A stretch of 64,000 nucleotides of DNA from Selaginella moellendorffii. Taxonomy: Eukaryota; Streptophyta; Lycopodiopsida; Selaginellales; Selaginellaceae. Below are positions 54,701 through 64,000 of the stretch, one piece after another (position 1 is the stretch's first letter; each line of letters starts with the position of its first letter). The notes under the pieces are model-generated. The model made no database searches and was not told the origin of the DNA. It saw nothing but the letters and a program-made list of their open reading frames with translations. The DNA is taken from assembly GCF_000143415.4 (NCBI RefSeq), contig NW_003314301.1, positions 592,336 to 656,335 on the forward strand. The letters run 5' to 3'. Both the position numbers and the translations under genes were made by a program.

Positions 54701-57700
54701 GACATGCGACTCTCTTGAGTTCCCGTTCATTTCGATACATGATATTCAAAAGGAGAAGAAGTTGGAACACACCGCGGTAACACAAACAGCAGCATGGGTC
54801 TTTGGGGAGTCGATGGAGCACTCAGACAGTCTTCACGATGTAGATGGTCCGTTGAGCGCTTTGGAATTGGAGCAGCTTACCTCGATTGTAGAGCTTTTTA
54901 AAAATGGCTCTCAGCTTCTACCAGTCATCCACTTGCTTCAGGGGATTCGTCAGTCAAGTCAGTTTGCATACCTTGATGAACCCGGCCAAAGGTAAGATCT
55001 TTTTAATAACATGCAATCACTTATAGTGCATTATCCAGGGTTGCTATATCTGTTCTCTACAACAAGCTTCAGAATTTGGAAGTCCTTGTAGATTCTAAAA
55101 CGATTGCATGGGCCCTTCAGTCGGAATGCAAGGATTTACTCGTTGATATGCTCATTCCAGAGAACAGCATGTCATGGTCCGCTTTAAGAGCTCTTGGAGT
55201 TGGTTTTTGGTTTACAGATGTTGGACAGCTTCGTGCACGGGTAACTACTGGTGCATATTATTGTGATTACTGATCTGTGCTATCTCGTTTATGTTGTCAG
55301 ATAGAGAAACTGGCAAGGACTCTATTTATGCAAAGCCGTGATCCTAAGGACTGTGCTCTTTTCTATATTGCATTGGATCGGAAAACGGTACTGTCCGGCT
55401 TATTTAAAATGAGTCGGGATGAAAGCGACAAACCTTTGGTTCAGTTTTTTGCCAGGGATTTTCAGGTACGTGCTTTGAGTGTATCCAAAAGATTGTTTCA
55501 ACCTTTCTTCTTTTCTGGTGTTAGGACGACAAAAACAAATCTGCTGCTCTTAAAAATGCCTACGTCTTGATGGGAAAGCATCGGCATGAACTTGCAGCTA
55601 CGTTTTTCTTGTTAGGGGGAGATTTAGAATCTGCAATATCAGTGTGTACCAGAAACCTTTGTGACCCGCAGCTAGCATTGGTTATATGTCGCCTGAAGGG
55701 GAGTAATGAGCAACCAGCAAAAGATCTTATTTCTAAAGATCTGCTTCCAGACGCGAAAATTTCCGATAAATGGCTTGCGAGCGTATTTCAGGTATTTTAC
55801 TTCTATTTAAGTATAAGAATGTGAGAAGACGGTTGTTTCTTTCTGCAGTATTTACTTGGTGAGCGTCTTGAAGCTCTCTGCGAAATAGTCGGAAGTGACA
55901 AAGATCCAAGAAAACTACCTCTTCTCGATCCTGATGTTGGAGACTACTGTCGTGTTGTTCTCTCGAAACCCGGAATGACTAGTTCTTCCATAGCAAACAA
56001 GGCGTGTCGGATATCTGCTCTAGCTTTGAAGAAGCTTGGACTTCCCGTAAGATATACTTCCTCGCTGTTTCTGATCTAATGTTTTACTTTTGCAGTTAAG
56101 AGCTTTAGAGATTCTGCAAAGATCGTCACATGAAACTTTCAGTGCTGGTCAAATGGATTGGATTGTTCCCGCTGTGGCAGAAAAGCTTGCTGTACACTTC
56201 GTGGAAGGTCTCGCCTTGCAATACATGATCGATGCTGGGGAGATATGGCGCGACTTCAAGCAAAAGACAGCGGACAATGGCGTTCGGGATCTAGCCATCC
56301 TCAACCGCAAGTTTTCTATCGATTTGGCATCTTTGTCTAACTTGGTAAGCTGTTTCCCATTCTTTTTAGCATGTTTATTATTGTGTTATCTTTACAGCTT
56401 GAGCTCACCGCATGGCATCTTGGGCGTCCATGGTTTGGTTATTGGTTGCTCAACACCGCAACTATATCTACGGATTTGCCATCACCTTTCAGTTCTTCGG
56501 CTAATTATAAAGAAACCATTTTGGAGTTCGTGTCTTCGACAGAGATATTTTGTGCGACATTGCTAGCCTTCGGCCCTGCCATCTTTCCATCAAGTATTTC
56601 ATTGGATACATATGGGAACTTTCAACCACTTTTGATGAACGAGGGACATATTGGTCTAGCAACTGACAAGGCCTGGTCTACAACGTTGCCTCAGGTTGAA
56701 GAATTAAGAAGTTATGCAAGCCAGATCAATCAGTTCGTATCCAGCAGCAGCTCGATACCTGATGAAACGGAGAGACGGCATTTGTTTCTACTCGCCTTTA
56801 TATTTCTGATGGGAGCAGCTTGGCTTAAGAGACAGGCGGAGGTGCTGTTATTTATAATTCAGATGATGCTGGACACCGAGACAACTTCTGGACTCGATCT
56901 TAACGCCTGCTTTCGTATGGAGCCGTCTAAGACTCCTTTCGACGGGTCTGAAACAAAGTTACTAAGCGACGATGATACATGGCTCTTACTTGGTGTTGCA
57001 TTGTGGAGCCGGGTCCTTACTTTTCTAAAACGGCAGCTTTCGACGGTGGCGACTGAGGTTTCTTATTCTGGCTTTGGCAGAGTTTCTCCTAGGCAATCGA
57101 CTATCAAATCCTTCTCTCGACTATCGTTCGTAAGCGTTGCCGAGCAATCTGTGAAACCTCGCCGACAACCTGGTGCCGAAGCTCTGTTATCGTCCATAGG
57201 CTGCATATTTTCGAAACTAAGAACTCAGTTGGCACTTCGGGTCAGGGACACAGCAAATGGGGCTTCACTTGACTTTTTGTGGAAGGAAGGACCGGATGCT
57301 GGAAACTATATCCAGAATTCGTACGTGGAACTTTGGAAGCTTCTATCTGTAAATGAGGAGGTTCGCGCGGCCTTGAAAATGGAAGGTATTGATGGACAAC
57401 AGCCGTTGGAGAGCAAGGTTGGCTGGATAGCAGAAACAAGTGATAGAAGTTCGGCTTCAGCTGTTCCTGCTCCAGAAGAAAGTGGCATCCGGTCTCAGCT
57501 TAGTAGGAGGTTTAGTATGAAGGGATTGATCCGGAGCCACTTCAACACTAGATTTCGCAAGGACGACGAAGCTTTGCATTCGCCAGGCGATTCACTGGAG
57601 GTATATCATTTTCCATTTCGACTTTGAATTCCTAAAGAATCCGTTTGTTTGTCCTTTGCAGGCTATCTCAGTTAACAGTTGCAATCCCGAGCAAGTGGTC

Positions 57701-59650
57701 GTTGCGAGCAGTAGCAAGGTACATTTTCTCATCTCTAGTGTCATTTCGTAGTTTGCATGGAAGCTTGCCGTTTGTGAGCCTACAAACATTGTGCAGGCAC
57801 AGTGAGCATCCTGTGCTCGACTTTTTTTTCCATTTGGAGCGTGTTGAGATTGCTTGGAATGTCTCTGGGATAATCCCAGTCGTCGAATGTAAGCACTTGA
57901 CTGACCTTGTTTTGTGGCTAGCCTGCACAAGTCTTTCCATACTTTTGATTTGGTACTTTTCTCCAGGGACTTCTTTACCTTGAACTTAATACGTATGGCA
58001 AGTTTTCTGAGTCTAAAGACAACTTGTGGGCAGAAGCTGACTGGCCTCAGGATGGCTGGGCAGGATCAGTGTCAACACCCGTCCCAACTTTTGTCACACC
58101 CGGTGTAGGCTTGGGTAGCAAGAGCGGCTCGGGCATTGGACTAGGTGGTGCAGCAGTTGGAATGGCAGCACTGTCAAAGTCCGTAAAGGAGTCGAGAAAA
58201 GCTGCGGTTGGATTTGGAGTTCCAGGATATGCAGGCATTGCAGCCTGGCATATGGGATGGGAGGAACTAGCAGACTACGATGGACTCGTCGATCCTCCGG
58301 CCACTGTTGAGAACGTGACAACGTCCGCTATAGCTGCACATCCTTTGCGGCCTTTCTTTCTCGTCGGCGCGAGAAACACTCACGTTTACCTCTGGAAGGT
58401 ACGTTTTAATCACGTTTTCTCGTCCCTTGACTCTTATTTTGTTGCTGCCCGATATAGTTTGGCGAGTCGTCGGCCACTGCAACTTATGGTGTCTTGCCGG
58501 CTGCAAATGTCCCACCACCTTACGCCCTTGCTTCCGTTTCTTCCGTCCAATTCGATCGTTGTGGTCATCGGTTTGCATCCTCAGCAGTCGATGGCACTGT
58601 GTGTGCGTGGCAGCTCGAAGTTGGAGGCCGAAGTAACGTCTGTCCTACTGAGTCTCAACTGTGCTTTGACCGCCATGCGTGGTACTGTATTCGCGAGCTA
58701 CAGTTCTATTCGATCTCTCACGGTCGGCCACTGCAGGGACGTCACTTTTGTTGGTGAGAGTGGCGCTATTATTGCAGCGGCCGGTTCTAGCCCCTCGGGA
58801 GAGAACCTGGTCGTCTGGAATACTTTAGCTCCCCCAAGCTCGGCGCGAATGTCGATTTCCTGCCATGAAGGTCTGTCAGCCTGTCCGTCTTCCTTCTTTT
58901 TTACTAGTATCGTACGTGTATATCTCATACTAGAGAAATGTTTTTGTTCTTGTGAAGGTGGTGCCAACTGCCTGGATGTATTGCACGCGGACCTTGGTGG
59001 CTCGCCTCTGATTATAACTGGAGGGAAGAAAGGAGATATCTCCGTCCATGACTTTCGATACATTACAACCGGCAAGGCCAAGCGTCGCAAGAACGGGTAT
59101 CAAAGAACAGGCGACGATGGTCGTTTCGTGTGGCACATACCGAAAGCTCATACAGGTATGTATCTTGATTCGATTCGAGCTGGCCGATTGAATTTTTATT
59201 TCTCGGTTCTTGGACGTAGCGAGTGTAACCAGAGTGCGAGCAGTGCCAGGGACAACACTGTTTTTAACTGGCAGTAAAGACGGAGACGTCAAGCTTTGGG
59301 ATGTGAACAAATGCGAGCTCGTAAAGCACTGGCAGAGAGTCCATGAGAAACGCTTGTTTCTTCAGCACAATACGCCAGGCTTGGGTGCTCTGGTTCAGGT
59401 GAGTGTTCCTCTCTCGTCGGCAAGGAATTGATTAAACCAGGCAGGCCTTCCTTGTTTCTTTTCTCTGCCTTTGTTTTCTTTCCATTTCTTTCGTTTTCTG
59501 CCGCTGCACGTTGATATAATAATGCGTGCACTTGCTTCGTTTCAGGCAGCAGTGATGGATTTGAGGATCTTACCAAATGGATTCATTACATGCGGGAGCG
59601 ACGGGGCTCTTCGGCATTTTCGATTGGAAAGCGAGCATCACTCTGGTTGA
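51720..59650 (+). CDS. DMXL/Rav1-like WD40 protein (RAVE complex)
   Basis: Rav1/DmX-like proteins promote V-ATPase assembly on endomembranes; plants have a large homologue. ATG at 51720: MDRRFSEYTGHGAAASVSSS. Exon 1 ends at about 52151; exon 2 (about 52220-54432) is one 2.2-kb exon carrying WD repeats (FPVTHFSWSGSGDGILSSAG; SRDGVVRLWLEID-like CRDGVVRLWLEID; SGCEDGSLRLWRV). Then about fifteen short exons with the Rav1p_C helical domain (LQSECKDLLVDMLIPENSMS; SRDPKDCALFYIALDRKTVL; LMGKHRHELAATFFLLGGDL; LELTAWHLGRPWF) and C-terminal WD repeats (FASSAVDGTVCAWQLE; TGSKDGDVKLWDVNKCELVK; FITCGSDGALRHFRLE). Stop at 59648-59650. Exon borders in 54.5-58.0 kb are approximate. Confidence 0.88.
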
Positions 59651-62222
59651 CCCGTGAAAGGTAGTGTTTCCAGTTTTTTGGCTTAAAAGCTTGCTTTCGA
59701 GTAGCTTTCTTCTTTTCTTCTTCGTTTTTTATCGCAGCCCTTTGGTGTTGTGCGCAGATTAGCATAACTTATAAGAACGCAATGCGTGTCAGAGAAATCC
59801 CAGAGATAAAACTGAGGATGAGGCTTTGTCGGGCATCCACCTGACAGGCTGCGGACGTGGATGCGTCTCCGCTTGCCACGTGCCGTGGTGTCGGGTGGGC
59901 GCTGACTTGCCGGTCAACTTTACCGTCTGGTGTAAGTATGGTTAGTGCTTTCACTCACTATACGAGTATTTCTTTTTTTTACTTATTTATTTTTTTTGTG
60001 TAGGAGATTGGGTCCCCTTGGCTTGAATAAAAGATGTTAGAAAATGGATCTCAGTGCAAAGTGGTATCAGCCTCAATGCCTTTTGTGGATGAGGGGAATC
60101 TTTAAAATATTGGTATGGTCAATGTACGTCGCTTGCTTTTCTAGAACACTAGGAACATTTTTGTGGCAACCAAAAAGAAAGCAAGAGAAACAACAGGGAC
60201 AGAAATAAAATAGCAAGGCCGCTTCTTCGAAACTCCAATACCATAAACCCGAAGTACTTCCAACTAAGATCGTTCATAAACACCCACAGACTCAGATACA
60301 TGTTTAAGGAATAATTCAAGTCTTTTTGCGTGTTTAGAGAAGAATCCACGTATTTAAAACAAATATTCGAGCATGAGCACGAAGTAAACATGTAGCTGAT
60401 TGAGATTATATACCCGATGAATGATATGATTTAGTATCATATACAATGCAGGTTTATATGATTTAAATTATATACACATGTTCTTCTCTTGTGGAACGAA
60501 GTTGTGAGTGGTGAACAACTCATCGTGCTTTCTTGCTTGCAGGATATGCCGCGGGTACACTGGAAATCTTTGACGAAACACGGCTTTAAGCAACAGGGGG
60601 ATATGCCACTCTCTGCACGCAGACAGACAACACGAAACCAGGCGAGAGGGGGGGTGGTGGATTCGGATTCCATGAAACAAGATATTATGCTCCCCGCGAA
60701 AAGACGTCTCGTCTCTTTGGAGGGAATTCCAGAATTCTCGCTTGAGCTCGCAAAAGCTCGAGGAACAAATCCAAACGTATAAGTGTTACATGCACTATGG
60801 AGTTTTCACTTGGAGAGGGGATTAGAGCTTTCTTTTCGGTGTTGTCTCGTATAGCAAGAAAGGAACGACTTTGCGTGTCGGCACATTGTGCCCATTTCAT
60901 ATCGAAACATTAATATATCACTTGTCAAGCTCAGTAGGACGAAGCCGGCATTCAAGATTTTCAGCGTGAAGTCGTTTTGGCGCTGCCGGTGTCACGGTTT
61001 GGGGTTGAAAAACTTTGCCGTGGCTACGATACGGTAGCCGCCTGGTGGTGAAAGCGAGAAAAGAGGAAAAGTACTACAAACAAGGAGCTTGAGGTGGTAC
61101 TGTGAACATTGAGTTCTAAGTTTTCTAAAACTCTCACGTACCTTCTCTTTCGTGATCTCGTGCTCTTCTGGATAGACATCTATGTCTTGTTTACAGTTGT
61201 TTCGTGATTCTAACTAGCTTGAAAACCTGCGAGCTTGCAATGTTAAAAGAATGTCAACTTATAGAGCACGGCAAAAGGAAACTTCTACTTCTCTGTAAGG
61301 CCTCTGGGATGCCTTGTACAAGCCGGGGGATGCCAAGTCTATCCAAGAACATCGACACAAGCAATGTTAGTGAAAGGTTTCTTTGTTTATCCCCAAAATA
61401 ATCTAAAGCCTTGTAGCTTTTGCTGTTCTTCTTGTACAACACTCCCATAGATAAGCTCTAGCAAAAGACTAGATCCAAGCCAGCACTAGACGTAGCCTTC
61501 ATCAACTGGAAGTTACTCGTCTGCGGGTTAATCCAAATAAAAAACCACACGATTACGACTTGTCTTTAGCCAGAAACGCTTCCACCAAGCCAAGGCTCGA
61601 GCAAGGACATGGTGTGGGTTGAGGAACCATTTGAGGATGATTAGCATGCCATTAAAGAAACTAATAAAATAATGGGCTCAGTGCACTATGAGATCTATCA
61701 TGTAAATAAGTATGATAGAAAAGCCAGAGCTCATGGAGGAAAAATTGTTAAAAATTACAGCAGAAACTACAAAGAAATACGTAAGTTAGTCAGCTGTGTA
61801 TTACAGTAACAATTAGTAATGCTGGCTCTCTCCCAGGGTTTTTTTAATAGCTAGATTATTTACCTACACATTGCCTGACACTTATAAGCCACAACACCAC
61901 TGCCTTAGTTCTCATATTTTCATTCAAAGTCTCAATTGAGTTCCAGCACTATATGCTTTGGAGCACACTCACTCACACACGCACACTCTCACACTCATAT
62001 CACACACACCCAAAGTACAAAGTTCTTGAGTGGAGTGATTTAAATCCATCCCAGGGAGCTAGGAAGAAATTCTTAACTGGTTTGATGGAGATCATCCATG
62101 GACACTCCTTCACAGCTGCCCAATTTTGCCCAAGACCAACATTGATTGATCCATTGGAGTGATTCACCCAGAATTTCTTGCTACCTAGAGAAATTTCTCT
62201 TGTTTCTTCTTCTCCTCTCTCT
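59651..62222. other. 2.5-kb intergenic region
   Basis: 59760-60480 is mixed to AT-rich, with TGGTATCAGCCTCAATGCC at about 60063 vaguely like a primer-binding site. A plus-strand frame at about 60540-60782 (VHWKSLTKHGFKQQGDMPLS) has no recognised domain. 61200-61900 shows nothing. 61965-62010 is a CA/CT-rich tract (ACTCACACACGCACACTCTC type), probably in the 5' UTR or promoter of the WIP gene. Confidence 0.45.
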
Positions 62223-63914
62223 ATGATCATGAGCTCCAAAGCAATGATCCATCACCAGCATCACCAGCAGCAGCAACACCACCATCTCAATCTCAATGTC
62301 AACAATGTGCTGCCAGATTGGATCAAGCCACACTACTTGACAGCAATTCACCACACTGCCCACCAGAATCTCCCCATCGCCATTCCAATTCCCATGCCAC
62401 TCCCAAATCCCCCAAGCATCAAGAAGGAGTCGCCATCCAGCGGCCAGGATCGCGACCATCGGACGATCCCCACCGCGCCAATAAAGCCTCTCTACGATCA
62501 GCACGGGCAAAGCGCGCAGTCTTGCTCCTCCTCCTCGATCCCTTTCGTCAGCCTGCGGCGGCTGCCAGAGATCGCCAGCAGCAGCTCCAGCAGCGCCTCC
62601 GGATCAGCATCCGCCACTAGCAGCAGCTGCGGCGGCGATGGCGTCCAGCAGATCCAGACCGGCATTCTCGACGACGATCGCATCCCACTGGCACTGGCAT
62701 TGCAGCTGGATCAAGATCGAGCGCGGCGGCGGCGCGAATCGTCCTCGTCGCCAAATATTTCGGATCGGGAGGAGGCCGCCATGATCGATTCTCCCGGCGC
62801 GGGGCTCCGGATTGGACTCCCGACGGAGGCGATCGCCTTGAGCAGGAGCAGCAGCGCCAGCGCCAGCGCCACGGCGGCGATCGATCAGGGCAGTAGCAGC
62901 TCGGCGGCGGTGGCGGTGGCGGTGGCAGTGGCGGATCGCTGCATGTTCCAGGATCAGGGAGCGGGGATTAGGGGCAAGGGCCAGTTCTGGATTCCAACGC
63001 CCGCGCAGATCCTTGTCGGGCCGACGCAATTCTCGTGCCCGGTGTGTGGCAAGACGTTCAATCGCTACAACAACATGCAGGTAATCAAGCGTCGAGACTT
63101 CCTGGTCGATTTCTTGCCGTGTTCTTGCGATGGATATCTTGTGTTCTTCGTTTCCGGTTTACTTGTGCGTTATACTGTCTCGTCGATGGATCGTGTTCTC
63201 TTCTTGTTGAGAGAAATGGCTGGCTGGAGTGCTCAATCTTTGGTTGATAAGAGCTCTCCTTGGATGCCGTGTGTGAGAGTTCTTGAGGTATTTGACTCCC
63301 TTGGAAGCCTTTTCTCTTCTTTTGTCTGAGAGAATCTCTTCAGATGGTACTCTTCGGTCAAGTTGGTTTTGTTCTTGCGAAATGGGAGATGACTGACTCA
63401 TTTCTCTTTTGGTTCTGTTTCCATGATCCAGATGCATATGTGGGGGCATGGATCGCAGTACCGTCGCGGCCCCGAATCCCTCCGCGGCACGCAGCCCAGC
63501 GCGATGCTCCGGCTGCCGTGCTACTGCTGCGCGCCGGGGTGCCGCAACAACATCGAGCACCCGCGCGCCAAGCCGCTCAAGGACTTCCGGACGCTCCAGA
63601 CGCACTACAAGCGCAAGCACGGCGCCAAGCCCTTCATGTGCCGCAAATGCGGCAAGGCGTTCGCGGTGCGCGGCGACTGGCGCACGCACGAGAAGAACTG
63701 CGGCAAGTTGTGGTACTGTAGCTGCGGCTCGGATTTCAAGCACAAGCGGTCGCTCAAGGACCATATCCGCGCGTTTGGGAGCGGCCACTCTCCCGTGGGG
63801 CTGGATGAACAGGAGGAAGATCCGGACGAGGACGAGGACGAGGAAGCTGGATCGAATTCCACCAACGAAGACGACGGCGAGATGGACACGACTATGACGG
63901 CCATCTCCAGCTAG
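62223..63914 (+). CDS. WIP-domain C2H2 zinc-finger transcription factor
   Basis: WIP proteins control tissue patterning and organ development. Two exons close exactly (447 codons): 62223-63080 and 63432-63914, with the family's single conserved intron after the first zinc finger ([14 protein letters not shown]). The N-terminus is low-complexity ([12 protein letters not shown]; Ser/Ala and [10 protein letters not shown] runs). The WIP domain starts [20 protein letters not shown], first finger [20 protein letters not shown], then [80 protein letters not shown] and [10 protein letters not shown]. An acidic tail ends [10 protein letters not shown]. The ATG at 62223 is the first in frame after a stretch without one. 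Confidence 0.95.
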
Positions 63915-64000
63915 AAGCAGTCTTTGTTTTTTTCTTGTTTTTTTTTTCTTTTTTTTTTTGCTCCAAGAAACAGAGCACTACCTATGAAATGTAGTCAGAG
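63915..64000 (+). other. Start of the WIP gene 3' UTR
   Basis: T-rich sequence with two runs of eight or more T follows the stop; the window ends inside it. Confidence 0.6.

Noticed and set aside
58427..58757. Plus-strand frames overlapping DMXL in other phases
   Set aside because: The WD40-bearing phase (ASSAVDGTVCAW) is the coding one; these are shadows.
60055..60085. Second copia-like primer-binding site (TGGTATCAGCCTCAATGCC)
   Set aside because: Only ten bases match before a gap, and no LTR-like sequence or partner is nearby.
62604..63029. Minus-strand frame of 141 codons within the WIP gene
   Set aside because: Antisense to a Ser/Ala repeat-rich exon; composition explains the open frame.

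Overview
The window looks like nuclear DNA of a land plant with a compact genome, most likely a lycophyte such as Selaginella; that assignment is inferred. The support is many intron-rich genes with introns of mostly 50-80 bp, intergenic gaps often below 250 bp, plant-specific families (GID2/SLY1, LIR1, caleosin, WIP zinc finger, thioredoxin f, cysteine-rich receptor kinase), frequent GATC-GATC tetranucleotide runs and telo-box (AAACCCTA) motifs next to start codons. No bacterial, CRISPR or viral features were seen. Introns were assigned by eye from GT(GC)-AG borders with frame closure; models that close exactly in frame are marked.

Layout. 1-6 kb is a gene graveyard: a broken NLR resistance gene containing a ~425-bp-arm foldback with retroelement-like sequence, a PHT4-type transporter fragment and a PPR fragment. 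6.6-9.5 kb holds an O-fucosyltransferase gene (minus). 9.5-12.4 kb has no confident gene. 12.4-16.0 kb is a tight head-to-tail minus-strand trio (unknown nuclear protein, PTRHD1-like protein, rhodanese). 16.2-21 kb has an apyrase (plus), LIR1 (minus), a PPR fragment and a caleosin (minus). 21-23.8 kb is poor in genes. 23.8-34.3 kb carries an atypical dual-specificity phosphatase, a WDR91-like protein, an orphan kinase-like gene, RIO2 and a single-DUF26 receptor kinase. 34.9-38 kb has zeta-class GST, a frameshifted kinase and a decayed copy of the receptor kinase. 38-51.7 kb is dense: UBP3/4 deubiquitinase, a degenerate ALKBH9/10-like protein, thioredoxin f, an SR/Tra2-like factor, an AGTRAP-like membrane protein, GID2/SLY1, a PH-domain protein and Pol III subunit RPC5. 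51.7-59.65 kb is one large DMXL/Rav1 gene. 62.2-63.9 kb is a WIP zinc-finger gene.

Genes do not form one pathway, but several are organised as divergent pairs sharing 50-225 bp promoters (rhodanese/apyrase, WDR91/kinase-like, RIO2/CRK, SR/AGTRAP-like, GID2/PH, RPC5/DMXL) and convergent pairs with very short gaps (PH/RPC5, 36 bp). Chloroplast redox and light functions (Trx f, LIR1, rhodanese, possibly PTRHD1), endomembrane functions (O-fucosyltransferase, apyrase, DMXL, WDR91) and signalling (GID2, CRK) are interspersed.

The most unusual items are the NLR foldback, the intronless-like kinase-related gene with an unrecognised N-terminal half, the ALKBH-like protein that appears to lack its iron ligands, the phosphatase with Gln in place of the catalytic Arg, the caleosin whose 39-bp coding repeat carries a copy of the splice donor, and clustered evening-element-like sites in front of LIR1.
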